This document shows, in pieces, positions 1-14,070 of a DNA stretch of 64,000 nt. The stretch is taken from contig CM047431.1 of assembly GCA_026168455.1 (NCBI GenBank), positions 58,114,910 through 58,178,909 on the forward strand, written 5' to 3'. The position numbers were made by a program, and so were the translations under genes. This DNA comes from Theocolax elegans. Its lineage: Eukaryota > Arthropoda > Insecta > Hymenoptera > Cerocephalidae. Below the pieces are notes generated by a model, which saw nothing but the letters and a program-made list of their open reading frames with translations, was not told the origin of the DNA and did no database searches. Numbering within the stretch: the first letter of the stretch is position 1; every line of letters starts with the position of its first letter.

Positions 1-3000
1 GCCAGCGGTTCGTTGTAGTAACCAACTTGACCAGCTCGAACGCACGTGCTCCACGAGAACGTTGCTTTGATTTACCGAGTGCAACAACTCGGTCACCAGT
101 AGACCTGCTTCCATTACTTGCTGTGGTTCGGATACCGCTGAAACGTTTAACTTTCTTCAAAACCCTTCGATCGTAGATACCTTGGATCTATTGTCCAAGT
201 GCGTCTATTCTTTGTTTAATGTACACTAACGCACAGACGTTCCGAGTGGATAATTCAATTTTCATCTCAATTTTAAACAGGCTTATCTCAGCGAATTTTG
301 ATCGTAAAAAAATAAAAAGAAAAGATACTTTAAACTTCTCTCCAAGAGCTTTCTCTTAGTCTAATCAATCTTTTTTGTTGATTATAGCAGTTAAAATAAT
401 TTCTTAATTTTTTTAAATGTTTTTAATCACTGGTAATTTTAACGTAAATAAAGATATCAATATATTTTTTTACATCATTTGTTATACATATACCCATATA
501 AAAACGCTAAAAATATTACTGATGTTGAAAAATTATTGTAGAAAGGAAGTAATTTACATAAATGTTCAACGTTACTAGAATTTTAAGCGTGTATGTATAA
601 CAACTGATATGAAAAAAAAAGTTACAACTAACATTTTTAAAAGTTTTTAATACTTTGTATAAAATTTTGATATCTTTAAAAGAAGTAACCAAAACTCTTG
701 ATTTGCAATAAAAACAAATTACAAAAAATGATTTTTATACTGCTTAATGTACTTTACTGCTGGGTTTAGAAAAATATTTCATGCCATGAAAGAGAAAAAA
801 AGAATTTGTATCTTTTATCAAGAGTTTTCAATTAGTTTCTGTAACACTTTTTTTACATCTAAATAACTTGAAAACATTGGTGGATACAAAAAATATAACA
901 GGGAAAATACAGATTTTTCATCAACAACATAAAAAATAAGTTAAAACTAAAAATTTTAATTTTACGTGCAATCGCAATAAAAAGTCTTAGTATGTCTCCA
1001 ATGGATTCTAAAAACAAATAAAAAAATTTAGATTAATTTTTATTAAAAACTTACTGGTTGTAACAACCGCTTCCAATTCATCCAGCATACGGGATAAGGC
1101 AGTTGTGACTGCCTTAGCATTGCTAGAGACAAGAGATTTGTATCTAGTTGTGCAATTTATTAATAATTTCACTGACGACCTTACGTAGATTTGTCGCTTC
1201 TTCAACGTCGTCGGATGAAAATGTGTCACTGTCGGATCGTACGCAGCCGCTATCTTTAACATACTTTACAAATTGGTTGGTACTAAGTGCTTTTAAATGG
1301 ATTAAAAATCTGAAAATTTAAAATGCACGATTACTTACTTATTAACGGCTATATCGAGCGGATGATTTTGTTCGTTGTTCAAACATAGTATCACTCTAGG
1401 ATCGCAACTCATGACGTGCCAGTTGACTATTTGATCGTACGCCACCGCATCGATAAAATGCCATGAGAATTTTTCAGCTTCTTGAACGAGTTTGGCAGCT
1501 CGATCGTTTTGCCTCACGTTTGGCTCGTTTGACAACTTGACTAAAAGATTCAATAGACACACGTGGACGCGACTTGTTATCGACAATGGCTGCGTCGACA
1601 TCAATTCGGACATCCATTGCGTCCAATTGATACTGGTGAATACGCTTCCGAGGAATAGGTGACAATCAGGTATGTATTGATCGATAACCTGTTAAATGAA
1701 ATATATCGAGTGTATCATTTCGGATCATCATTTTGGAATGTTTTGAAATCATTTTGAAATTTTTAATCATTTTGGAAATGCTAGCCGAGCAAAGAATAAT
1801 TTTGTTTTTTGTATCTCTTACTTTGACCATGAATTCAACATCGGCTACGCTAGGGCTGAATCTTTCCCACGGCAAGGATAAAAAGTTGCCATGCACGACG
1901 TTCAATATGTGATCCTTAATGGACGAATGGGCGTAATTCATCACGTAGAATTGCCATAGAAAGCTCAATATCTTGTTCGACGCGGGCATCGTGTCGATTA
2001 TGAAACGTATGCACTCGACGAACATTGACACCTGTAAACAACAAAAATTATTACATTAATCTTAAACCAATGTACCAACGAATAACAAAATTAGTTTCGT
2101 TGCTTTTCTTGCAGCGATCTAAATATTGGCGAAATTTTTAAATTCGTAACGTACCGTTCGATTAGCGTAAGGTCCATCGGCGATTATCCAAGGTAAGAGA
2201 ACCGAACGATCGTCGGTGAGTTGCTGAATCCAAGCTGCCGTAGGTTCGCGTAAATTTCGCGTCCAGTAAGGCGTTATCCAAGGTGCAAACATTTCGCTCA
2301 GAACGGGCCAAATTTTTTCGCACACTGATAAAAAACCATTCAAGTATATAATTTTAGTTAGAAAAAAAGTTATTGTTAGAAGATAGTGGAGCATTTGTAA
2401 AGTAAGATCTTGACTTACGTTGATCGGCTAAGGTACCCCTATCGGACTGTAGAGTCAAAACGACCAATGCATGTCCAATCATACCAAGAAACATGGTAAT
2501 GGGTTCGTTGTAGATTCTATATTTTGGGTACAAACCGTATAGCCCATACTGCAATCGTTCGTTCATAAAATGTTTGCTCAGTAGGACTGCGGTGTCGTGT
2601 ATCTGCAACGACCAATCGGTCAATCAAATCGTTCACTTGGTTTCTATACGCACGTTGAGCAAAACTTACCTCTTGCCTCGCTAGTAATCTCTGCTCGGTA
2701 GCGTATCTTCTAATATCCTCTCGGACTTTACCTCCTTGCATAACCGGTGGAGCGTTTCTAGGTCTACCGCTCAACGCTCCAAGCAAGTCTCTCCAAACGT
2801 CCATTGCGAGACTTTGACTCTCGCTACCGCGTAAAACCGCGCTCAGAACTTCACCGTAGTGTTCGGGGAATTCGTGCAACAGTACTAAACGCAAATGGTT
2901 CCTAAACAACTCGTGAAGTACCAATCGATCGTCTTCCGGTTGAAAACCTATGTTACACAGCGCTCGCATGGCCAAGTCGATAAACGTCGAACGCTCGCTT

Positions 3001-6000
3001 AACCGTGGTCGTCGGTAATTTAACCAGCTACCTACGTCGAACTGTAAATAAGGTACGACACGAATGATGGTTTTTATTATTTTTAAAATTCTGCAAACAA
3101 AATAAGCCTTGGGTGAGATGGATTACCTTAGTGAGTAAAACGAAACACAAATCGACATTACTACCAGTTGACAATTCTACAACCGTCTGATACATTTGGA
3201 GGAAAGTGGAAGCACCTCCAGCTACAGGAGTGAAGTGTGGTCCGAGAAGCCCTCCCAGATTCGGTCTCTCCATTATCGTTTCCAGTAATCTAGGCCCCTG
3301 ACTCTCCTCGCCACTGATGAATAGCTGAGAACAAGTTACAAGTTTTTTTAATTATATTTATAATGACTCTTTCTTTTCTTTAAAATAATTCTCTATTTCT
3401 TTAAAATAAACTCAATCAATAATTGAAATTACCTGCTCTGAAATTTATCGATTATGAATTACTGTTTTTTTCAAAATTAACTTTTTATATTAAAAGCATT
3501 ATCGACTGAAAAATGCGATAATATTATAATTTAAGGAAAACTACACAAGAATATTGACCTTTATTACAATGCAATTTGTAATTGATTCAAATGTATTATG
3601 GTGATTGGTACAACAATTAATAAGTTATTTTAAAAATTGTAAAACATGAATACAGAGTAACACAAATTTTTAAACAGATCAATTTCATAATAATCTACTC
3701 TTCTCCTAGTTTCGTTTAAATTTTAATACAAAACCTTAATTTTTGTAAAAATAGTACTTCTCAGTCGATAATTTTCAGCGCAGATAATTTGAATTATTAT
3801 TGATGTAATATTCCCTCTCTATTTATTTTGGTCCGATCTTTACTTGTCCCAATTTTTCGATGCACGTAGTTATAAGCTGTTTTGTCGGAGGACAGAGAGC
3901 GGCTTCCTCCGTATACAGCTGGACGAGGTAGTAAAACAATCTTACACCAGATTCTTGAACTTTTCGCAAAACTGCTGTATTCTCCGTCGTTCGGTTGACA
4001 TTCAGTTCATGCTCCAACAATCTAAAATATTAAAAAAATAAATATAAAATCAAATCCGTACATCGTCAACATTTATTTAAAAGAGCACCGAAATGACTTA
4101 CGCGATAAGATGATCGGCGAATACGCATCCCTGAGTCACTTTAGTCGGAGGTGGTTGGCTCGCTTTAACAAGCAAATTTTCATATTCTGCGCGATTCTGA
4201 CTTATCATCTGATCCACACCTTCGCTCACACAAGCTTCTGAAACCTAAAACATATAGAAAACTCACAATTACTTACACACAATTATTTAAAAAAATTTAA
4301 AGATGTCTTACAGTTATTCCGATAACAGCAGGACCCGCGCAATGAACGATCGGTGGTGTATTAGATCTCGAACGGCGTTGATTCGATGGTGCAGGATCGC
4401 AAAATGCATGTAGCGTAACTCGACTCTCGACTTCCTTGTACAACGTTGGTACCAATTCGAGAAAAGTGCAGTCTACCGCTGTATGTTCCGATACCATGAA
4501 GTTAAACGTTTGCGCATACTCAAGTATCAACTAGAATTATATTTCATTTAATTGTTATGTTCGATTAGTATCAATTCGCTTCTAAATGCCAAAAAAAACG
4601 AACTTTTATATGTGGCTCAATGAGATCGATAACCGCTTCGGAGTCGTACAAACTTTCTTTCGGTACGGAGGGTACAAACGTGGCTTGTCGAGCCAGCGAA
4701 GGAGGTGGTACTGGTTGTTCGTAACTCCCCAATCTTCGATAAATTCGTTGCAACGGATCAGCGGGTTCGAGCGGTGTCGTCGCGGTTTGACTCAAAGGCT
4801 TCGTTATCGCGTTTCTTGGTTCTCTTTGACAGTATCGATACCACTCTTGTAACGATCTCAATTGACTACGCTGTACCGACCAGTAGTCAACGTACTCTAA
4901 CCATGGATTCTAAAATTTCGTTTGGTTAATCAAATTTTTCATTGGTGGGAATATTGATGAAACGCAAACGGTTTGAAAGATCTACCTGATCGTGTTGTAA
5001 TATTAATATTAACTTCTGCGACATATACTGTGGAGGTAGCGCCGGTAGATATATTCCAGGCTCAAGTAGTCGAGGTTCCTCCAGCCACAAGCTTAACGTT
5101 TTATAATATCTGCGAATATATATTAAAATATTATTAATAAATTATACAATTATCACAGTTAAAAAATTATATTTAAAATTTATTTATATTTGATAATCAT
5201 GAAAATTATTCACCTACTACAGATTAAATAAAAAAAGTAAATTTAGAATTTTTTATTGCATACGCACATGCATTTTAAGACCATGTATTGAATAATCATA
5301 AATAATCAGCTAAATAAGGTAATACACATTATAATCATCTCTCATTATCTGTTCTTTATACAGGACGTTATGATTTTAAGGATTAAATGTGTTTCGAGTA
5401 AACTTATTCAATATACCTAAATTCCTGTGGCTGTTACTGATATATTTTGTTTGTTTTTGATTACTTAAGGTTAAACAAACAATTTTTATTAATTTATTAC
5501 AGAAACACTACGATTTATGAAATATATTCATCTAAAAATGTACATAAATGACAATTTACGTTGTTAATCTAAGAATGATCTTATTGTAATAAATGTATAC
5601 GTTCGTATTCGCCTATTTAATTTTAATATACTGACAAACATGTTGCATGAAACGTAAAAATATGTTTCTCTTTATTTAAATTAAAAAATCTTCCTGGCGA
5701 TTAAGGAATTAATACTTAATCCATTTTTATATAACTTTTGACTTTTATTTACTAACTTGGCAGTGTTTAAGTAAAATACTCGTCTTTCATCGGTTATAGG
5801 TTTTCCATCATCCATGTCATTCTCTCCTTTTACTTGAAAATATTGGGTGGTATCTAACAATCGTTTTTTCAACTTCTTCAAGTAACTCAGATTTATCATC
5901 CCTTCAAAAAACTTGTCACCTACGCCACCTTTATCCACGGTTCTGTAATTTTCGGATAAAAATATATTTTTACTCGTCAAGAATATTTCGATATTCCAGG

Positions 6001-9000
6001 TTGATCGACCTTACCCAGTAGTAGTGGGAACCCTAGCCAAAAAGAGAACGAAAAAATTTTGCCATAACAATGGTAACAGTGGATGATCCATTGGTGTATC
6101 CAAAGCTTGTTGCGACCAGCGATAGATGGACAAACTGTTTGTTCCGAACGGTTGGACTTTCAGAGTAGAACACGCTTTCTGAAAAAATAATTTTATACGT
6201 ATTAAAATAATGTAAACGTTTAAATTTGAACTAGTGTTTTTCCCCTTTCACGCATACTTTGAGAGCAGCATCGAGATTCGTTTTGTTTTGTAGTGACAGT
6301 TCACGCAAAAGTTCTCGCCACAGACCAGTTTTGATTTCTCTTTCTTGTTGCTCGGTTGACAGTATTTGATAAGCTAACCATACCGATTGAATCGTTCCGC
6401 TTAGAAGACTCGGAGATTGCGACATTCCAGTCGCCCAGTTCAAAAACGACCCAAAGCTTGAACTCGAGTTTCGATTAGCAACAACGTTCTGTAAAAGAGA
6501 GTATTCTGTAAAACAACGAACTTTTTCACGGTGCACTAAAGCAATGTATTACACTTCTTTGAATAAGTTTGATAAAATTATGTTATAGAATTTCAAGCGC
6601 AAAAGTAACCAAAATTAATTGCTATAGCAATGCAAAATGAAATACTAAAACATTTGCATAATCCTTTGAATAAAAGATTTGCATCATTTGCTTAACAACA
6701 AAAGAAATGACACAACAAATCAATATTAAAATGCTGGATAACTCTTAAAATCACAATTATTATACATATCGATTGATTACCTCAATGCATCCGGTACTTG
6801 CAAGCTAATTAAAAATAACATTTTTTAAAAGAGTTCGTTTGATCGGATTAAATTTAATAAAATGCTGTCAATATTTTACTGAATCCTAGAAACTCACCGA
6901 GAAAAGATTTTGAAAAATACTTTCGGTTATAACTCTTGTTCCCAAATGAAAGAATGAATCTCTTATCAATGTGTCCATCAAATACATAACACTTTGATCT
7001 CTATTCCAATCCGGAATTAAGACGAAGACGTTCAACCACAGTTTTACTAGTGGGTCGGGCGATTGCAAACAGAACCTACCGAAATAATTCTGCGGTTAAA
7101 CAAAAACCAAACGATTCACCTTTGCTTTACAAATTGTGCACAACCTTCTAGAATTTTGTAGATGATACTCTATCATGTACGCAAAGATTTTTAATATCGG
7201 ACCAGGAAAATCAGATAAAATCAGATTCTTTGCGATTTTTACATATGTTCTATCAGCTTGCACTAGTCCCACAACCAGTTCCATAAATTTTTCATTTTTT
7301 AATAATGATTCAGGACAGTCCAAAAAAAGGGGCACTAAATCGCTCAGTGCAATTAAAACTTGTTCGTACTTGTGGTAATTCATCAATACCTAAAATGCAG
7401 GATACATATGGAAATTAATTAAACTAAATTGCGTTAAATTTGCTTTAATAGTAATAATAGTATACCTGTAACAATTCGAAACCCTTAGTACATATCAGTG
7501 GTACAGAATGTCCATAAAGGGTCACTCTGATAGCTGCGTAACAGGCAATCGATTGCTTATTACGAAGACCAGTAAGGAGCGTTTCGAGATTCGCGTCAGA
7601 ATCTATGTCAGGAACACAGGAAAAGGCCTGGGCTGGGCTCGAAATGGCGTACTGGCAAGCAGCTTCTGATAATTCAAGCTGATGCAGTCTCAAACTGGAC
7701 ATTGTATCCCAAGCCCATGAAGCAAAAACTTGCTCGTTATTTTGTGGACGTACTATTGACGAAACCTGACAAAATATAATGATTTTAATCATTTTTTATT
7801 TATCCTTAAAGAATTTTATATTTGTTTGTTATCTAAAAATATTACCTGCTTGACTCCTTCGGACAACAGTGAGGCAGTTTGCGCTGGTGTACTTTCAGGA
7901 ATATATTTGATTGTAAGTTCTACGATGAGTAATGCGACTCGTCGATGGAGATCAAGAGGCAGATACAAATTCTCGTAACTACAAATGATTATGATTATAT
8001 TTATTAAAATGTTTTATTAAAATCTATCGATCAACCAATTTACTTTACCTGTCAAAACCCCAATTCAAGTGCGAAATGATCAATCTTGCTAAATGACTCT
8101 CTGTAGAATTAAGTGGAAATTTGTGTAACCAATAGGATAGAGTATTAAAATCTTCGTCATTGGGAACCCAGTGGTTTATACTTAATTCAGTAAATAAATA
8201 CAAGCTCAACTAAAAATAATTTGATTTTATTAACTATTTAAAACGAAGTAAAATATTAATATTTCAAATTTACCTTTCCAACGGACACAAAGTTGTCTTT
8301 AAGTTTAGATATAATATCTGACAAGAGAGAAGGATACTTGCTAGTCAGATTAGATAAAAGAGATCTTGCATCTTTGGAACAAGCATCTTGAGTCTTTGAA
8401 CTAAGAAATCCAATCTAAACGTTAAAAATAAAAAACTTGTAAGCATCATAAAAGTAAAATATAAAAAGAACATTTTTATTGTATCTTACCTGAAAAAGAT
8501 CGATCGTCGTGGCTCGGACAAATTCGTAATCTTGATTATTCCTCGCCATAGCCATATTTGCAAAAGTCGTCAATAGAAAGTAAGATTCATCACCCGGTAG
8601 TCCACTAAGTTTTTCTTCAAATTGTTTACGTAAAGAGACTGAATTCAATTCAATTTCCCACTCTAAATTAAAAATAATATTGAAAAAGTAAAATAGAAAA
8701 AGGAATATCGGGAAATCTTTATTGTTAAATCTTAATGTTTTTACCAGTCACAGCTTCTGGATTAAACGTATCGTTAGGAACGGAATCCGTGTGAAGAATA
8801 TAAAATATTTGCCACAAGGTGGAAAGAGAAACTATACGGTAAGGTATAGCTGCTAAATATTGCCATGCACCCAATCGACGTGACGAAAAAATACACAAAG
8901 TTGCTCGAAGAAAGAAACAATCGTATTCCGTCTGGAGTCTTCCGAGCATTGAAGGATCAATATTCTAAAATTATTATTAATTATTAGTATTATTTTTTAA

Positions 9001-11779
9001 AACGGTTATATTATTGTTTAACCCATTAAATATTTAATACCTGACTCCTATCAAAAGATTCCCATAAATCACTGGCATACTGAACAACGTCTCGTATGAG
9101 TGCACTCAGTCTTTTCGCGAGTTGACGATACCTTGGTGAATCGTACGTTTTCAAACCTTTTTTTAGCAGCCTAACGATAACAGTTGAGAAAGCAAATATC
9201 CTAAGCATGTGATGCTCAGTTATCGAACTACGATCCTGTCGATATTCTTCATTATTGTCGTGCTCAATGTAAAGGACTTGTTCGAACAACTTGTCAAGAG
9301 GTATCTGATGTAACAAACTGATCAAATCACTTTCTGAAAGATTGGCTCCGATGTTCGCTATATCCTCGTCCTCTTCACCCTCTTCGTCTAACATCACCCA
9401 AACGGTATCACCTTGACAGTTTCCCGTATCTTGTAAAGAGATTTGTACCTGTTCAAGAAACTTTTCTCTTTCTTTGACAGGCATTAAAATCACAGCCAAG
9501 GTTGCAACAATATGATCTAGATGGGGATCGTTCAAAGGTGAAGTACTCAATGCGCGAGTGGTGCTTCTCAAAGGCACTGGTACCTGTACGTAACTCTTGG
9601 CCCAGTTTGCTACTCCACCTGGACACCTCAGTATGTGGCTTAGAAGGAAAAGATGATCTTGCCACGAAGCTACCCTGAAATCGTTATATATAATTTAATA
9701 AACGACTTGTAAATAAAAAAAATTATTGTAATAAATTTTTTGTTTACCTTAGCAATACTGCTACAAGTTTAGATAACCAATCTCTTGTATCCCCAACAAA
9801 TCTTCCATCTTTCAAAATACGCCTTTGAAAGTTAAATAAAATCGTAATGCACATTCGTAATTCAACTAACTGCGGTAACGCGTGCGAAGCTGACTGATAA
9901 GCCAGTAGACTGACAGGTGCATTGGCAGTTAAATTGGCAAACTCTTTACAAGAGACACAGACTCTCTTATGTATAAAGAAACATAATTTTTAATATTAAT
10001 TTATTAAAATAATTATTAGTAATAATTTTAAATTTCATTGTTACCTGGACATAGTGGTCAATTTGAAGACGGAGAGTTTCAGCTTCATAACAATACAAGG
10101 CTTGAATATTATGTAAAGATTCTTTTATAGCAGAAAGATTCCGCGTAAGGGCAGTGAGTGTCTGCTGGTTAAAGTGAGCTATTGAATATTCGTGCGTTGC
10201 GCTCACAGGATTACCATCTTGGCACTCGCCTGTAAAAAGATTTTCTTGCTTCACATTATAGGAAATTTAAAAATTTAAAATTTTTGTATTAAATGTAAGA
10301 TTAACTCACCTGTTTCAGTTACAGAAGTTTTGTCAAGGCACCACAACTGCTTTTGTGTTTCTTTGCAGGCTTTTTTCAGACTTTCCAGTTCATGAGAATT
10401 AACTATCAGATGATTTCTTACACGTAGATAGTTCATTAGTAGCTCATGCAGTTTGTGCTGTTGTCTTACTGCATGGCTTAATAATTGAACCTCTACAAAT
10501 TCGTTAACAAAAGTCTCGATTACATTCAGCTCTTGATTACTATACAGTGCAGCTAACTGTGCTTCGGTAAATGGTTTTACTGTCTTTTGATTAATCATTA
10601 CACTTTTTTCTGGAGAATAGTCAATTTGTTTCACAAAACATTTTTCTGCTATTGATTTGTCTAAAACTGGAGAAATTATTGCTACTGCTGAAAAATGCAA
10701 TTAAAAATAGATATAATTAAAAGTATGTTTACTAAATAACTTTTATAATACGATTGCAATAATATGAATAATAATCATAGTTACCTGTCATACTACAGGG
10801 AAGATTATCAAGAACTGGCGCACTGGGAGATTCCATTAATTGCATTGTTGATAAATTTGCTTGAATATTTTCAGTCGATTGCTCCAAATCTTCCTCAGCT
10901 GGAGCTGATGCAACAGGAACAACTGGAATAACTGTATCTACTTCGTCAATTAATTGATTTTCTTCTATCTGCAATGCAGTACAACAAAAAATATTAGTAT
11001 TGCCAAAAGAATGTAGACTTGACTTGAAGAATGTAAAAAAAATTAATACATTACCTGTATAGAAGTACTAGCTATCTCTTCTGATGTATTATCAAATACC
11101 TCCAAATTTTCAACTTCTTTTGATGTATTAATAAATATCTCTGAACTTTCTTTTTCATAGATTTCAGTAGTCAATCGCTGCAGAATGTAATTCACTCTCC
11201 ATATTTTCAACACCCTCACCTCTAGGATAATTGGTAGGTGATTCACCCAATAAACACTCAAATTCTTCCAATGTCGGTGCATCAGGAATTTGACGTTCAA
11301 GGGCTACAGATCTGGTGCGATCCTTTTTCTTTTTCTAAGGATAAAATAAGATTTATATTTTATTTATTACTTTTATTAATTAATACATTGACATCTTTTG
11401 TCAATTGCATTTAATAAAATTTGTCATTGTTATCAAAAATTAACAACTGTAATCTCAAAGAATAATATTCCTTCACCTATAGAAATCTTGCAAGTAATCA
11501 TGAAGAAAAAAATAGGAAATCATCGAAAATCTCAAAAAGAGATTACATAAAGAAAATATCTACACAAATAATTAAAACTTTCTAAAATGAGAAACAACGT
11601 GGAAAAAAAAATTATTAAAAAAAGTCATATCTCCAAAAAGGATTCCAACAATGTAAAGAACTATATATATGCAGAATGACGCATAATGTTTTGATCGTTC
11701 GAAAACAAAGGAAAAAAAAACCATGAAAAAAAACAAAATGAAACATAACCTTTACCTGTCGCGATCTCTGTTTCTCCAT
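1..11779 (-). CDS. EPG5: EPG5, ectopic P-granules autophagy protein 5 homolog (3' end outside window)
   Basis: EPG5 is a large Rab7-linked tether that helps autophagosomes fuse with late endosomes and lysosomes. I recognise it by colinear similarity to animal EPG5: a KPFTEAQLAALY block near the N-terminus, HLFLLSHILRCPGGVANWA, a GDTVWVMLDEEGEEDED acidic segment, IHDTAVLLSKHF and YGLYGLYPKYR further on. My exon model, 5' to 3' with phases matching throughout: 11756-11779, 11055-11334, 10785-10968, 10310-10687, 10045-10229, 9748-9965, 9041-9674, 8745-8964, 8490-8662, 8274-8414, 8049-8209, 7846-7978, 7466-7765, 7145-7389, 6898-7075, 6258-6488, 6015-6178, 5757-5942, 4986-5109, 4604-4909, 4312-4530, 4102-4244, 3844-4021, 3127-3324, 2670-3041, 2419-2602, 2155-2324, 1822-2031, 1339-1688, 1055-1263, 1-137. 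That is about 2,280 codons; vertebrate EPG5 is near 2,580, so roughly the last tenth is missing. The start Met (MEKQRSRQ) lies in a tiny first exon. Exon 2 contains one frame break. The 7145/7075 junction is the least certain, since its alternative sites would leave only a 30-nt intron. Confidence 0.93.
9389..9400 (-). other. EPG5: LC3-interacting (LIR) motif W-V-M-L in EPG5
   Basis: The four codons read Trp-Val-Met-Leu, directly followed by a run of Asp and Glu. Human EPG5 has its known LIR (Trp-Thr-Leu-Val) at the corresponding place, before a matching GEEDED stretch. The W-x-x-L pattern with acidic flank fits Atg8-family binding. The function in this species is inferred. Confidence 0.7.
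11160..11240 (-). other. EPG5: Frame break inside EPG5 exon 2
   Basis: The exon opens in frame with exon 1 (KKKKDRTRSVALERQ onward) and reaches a TGA at about 11164-11166. The downstream part, which splices in frame to exon 3 (EIYEKESSEIFINTSKE), is in another frame. No GT-AG pair in between restores the frame, and the best candidate intron is only 41 nt. A one-base insertion near 11165-11190, real or a sequencing error, is the simplest explanation. Confidence 0.7.
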
Positions 11780-12858
11780 AACGTTTGTTCGTTCCTAATA
11801 AATACACGTGTGAACGAAAATTGAAATAACCAAAATCCCGTGGGATGTTTTTTAGTCGAAAATGAAGCTCAACACGTAGTTACGAAAAAAAGAGAAAAAC
11901 AATCACGTCCTCGTATTATCATTTTTTTCTCTCGCACACGTATATATCGGTCTCTCTCTCCGCGTATTTACAACGCTGTGATGCGACTGACGACGTACTA
12001 TACATTCGGACCGTGAAACATCTGATTCTGACAACTCGATCGAAGATACACGCTGCGGAGATGATTAAATGAAAAAAATTTCTCCGTCTTTTTTAAAATT
12101 ATTAGTACAAGACGGTCAAATTAAGAGTCGCGCATCACTAAATACGGTCAATCTAAATTGGCCTTCGATATATACGCGCAAAGTGTGCATATTATTGTTA
12201 TGAAACTCGATCGTATAAGTATATACGATTACACTAATTTCTCGGAGCACGAAGATATCCGACTTATCGACTATAAATATACTTTTCTATAAGTTAATAT
12301 TTTTTTTCGTTCGTATAACAATACATTTATTTTGATAACCGTTTTAATTAAATTATTATTCATTATTTTTTACTTTTAATTTTACGTCTAATTAAAATTT
12401 TTGTAATATTACGTTACGCGTAAAGTATACATATAAGTATATTTTTTATACAAAATAGTGTAGTAGGTCAGTCGCGGTTAGATCGAATTACGTTACATGA
12501 AACATTATTATCAAATTATTTTAATTAGCAACGTTATGGTCATCAACAAATAGAAGTACAATTGAATTTTTTACCATTCTTAATAATCGTATAAGCAAAA
12601 ATTAAATTAATTTAAATATAAATATTGATAATAATAATTAAGCTAACAAAATTTTTAAAATTAAATTTTTTTTATTTTTTGTATTTAATGTAGATGCATT
12701 ACTTATCAGTTATCACCAATAAATTAGATATTAAATGAATATATACAAATAACGATAAAATGTAAATTTATCTTTTGTTTAATATTTTTAATTTCGAGAA
12801 TGAAAATATAGTTGATCAGATATGCGTATAAAAGCAACGTTGCATAAAAAAAAAGAAA
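11780..12858. other. Intergenic: EPG5 5' flank and spacer to tRNA
   Basis: No coding sequence is visible. The first few hundred bases should hold the EPG5 5' UTR and promoter; the stretch around 11930-12060 is less AT-rich than its surroundings. I see no clear TATA or initiator to place a start site. The rest is AT-rich spacer. Confidence 0.4.
12846..12854 (-). terminator. Pol III T-run terminator of tRNA-Arg
   Basis: Nine consecutive T residues on the minus strand start five bases after the tRNA 3' end, the usual Pol III stop signal. Confidence 0.85.
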
Positions 12859-12931
12859 CATCCCTTGTGGGGATCGAACCCACGACCTTTGGATTAGAAG
12901 TCCAACGCGCTATCCTCTGCGCCAAAGGGAC
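12859..12931 (-). tRNA. tRNA-Arg (anticodon TCT), intronless
   Basis: The 73-nt sequence folds fully. The 7-bp acceptor stem is GTCCCTT/AAGGGAT with one G-T pair, and the D arm is GCGC..GCGC. The anticodon arm is TTGGA-CTTCTAA-TCCAA with anticodon TCT, and the T arm is GTGGG-TTCGATC-CCCAC, followed by discriminator G. A box TGGCGCAGAGG and B box GGTTCGATCCC are both good. It decodes AGA. A T run follows it on the minus strand. Confidence 0.96.
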
Positions 12932-13729
12932 TCGATGAGTCGAGCAGAAATAGCATTACTCGAACCGACTATCGCGTCGATATACACGTGGTAAATATAC
13001 ATATATATATATATAGGTATGCACACATATATACGTGTATATACATAAATTTACGTATCTTAAGATGCCGATTATAGGTACTTATGGTATATTTTTAAAA
13101 TCGTATATACGTTTCATGTCTCTAACGTGTTACGTGAAACAATAAATAAAATACATGATAAAAGTTATTTTATAAATTATGGGCAAATGTAAAAAATATC
13201 TATTAGATTTTTTTACACATTATTAATAATTAAAACTTAAAAACTAAGGTAGCGTGAAACATGCGGTTGAAAAAAAAAATTAAAATGTATGCGTTTTTGG
13301 AGCCATATATATAAATCCACCATTTTTTTGTATCTAATGACACCCGAGAACCACAGGACTTCATTTTTTCAGATATATAATACAATTTATGTTGTCAAAG
13401 ATTGAAGCTTTTATTACGTAGATTAAAATTGTTAAAGATTTTAATATTAATGTAATATTTTTTATAATATTTAGCTGTTTCACAATGAGTTCAATAAAAT
13501 GCATCAGTTCGTATTGTGGAACACTTTTAAAATGGTTTTTGTAACTTAAAATTTATGCTTATAAGTTATAACATAGACGACTTGTACCATACTTACTTAC
13601 TTAATTTATTATAATATTCAACTGATTTATGTATTACATGTACAATAATGTACTTAAATTACTGATGTACTCGTCGAATAATAATCCTAACCTATAAAGT
13701 AAATCGATCCGTGAAAAAGGAATAATAAT
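12932..13729. other. AT-rich intergenic spacer
   Basis: Contains a short (AT)n run near 12999-13014. I see no gene, RNA or clear repeat family here. Confidence 0.5.
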
Positions 13730-13814
13730 CAGGGTTGGCTATAAATAAGTACAGTCGCCAATCACTCATTTTCGAATACTTTTTCGAATACCGAGTAGCA
13801 ACATTTAATATAAT

Positions 13815-14070
13815 TGTTGGAATGTACACATTAGATTTACTTTAGTATACGAAAACACATTGACACATTACCGAGTAAAGTAGTAAATCAAATCATTATA
13901 TAGTAAAATATTATTTTATGTTTACTTCTAAGGCGATAGCCGTTTAGTCTGTAGTTAATTAGTTCGAGTTCGTCAGCCTCTGCAGTAAGACCTCTCAGCC
14001 TTATTAGGTTCTAATAAACTTTCTGAATTATATTTGATTAAAGTATATTTTATTTCATTGCTCACTTCCA
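13815..14070. mobile_element. Solo LTR with 5-bp target duplication
   Basis: The 256-bp sequence begins TGTTGGAATG and ends CACTTCCA, so it has TG...CA ends with imperfect inverted termini. It is flanked on both sides by ATAAT (13810-13814 and 14071-14075). The opposite arm of the surrounding inverted repeat reads straight through the site without it, giving an internal empty-site control. It contains an AATAAA at about 14010. No internal retroelement domain remains. Confidence 0.8.

Noticed and set aside
7090..7119. A 30-nt intron in EPG5
   Set aside because: Below known splicing limits. Using the GTTGTG donor (after 7145) and the CGGTAG acceptor (before 7075) gives a 69-nt intron with matching phase.
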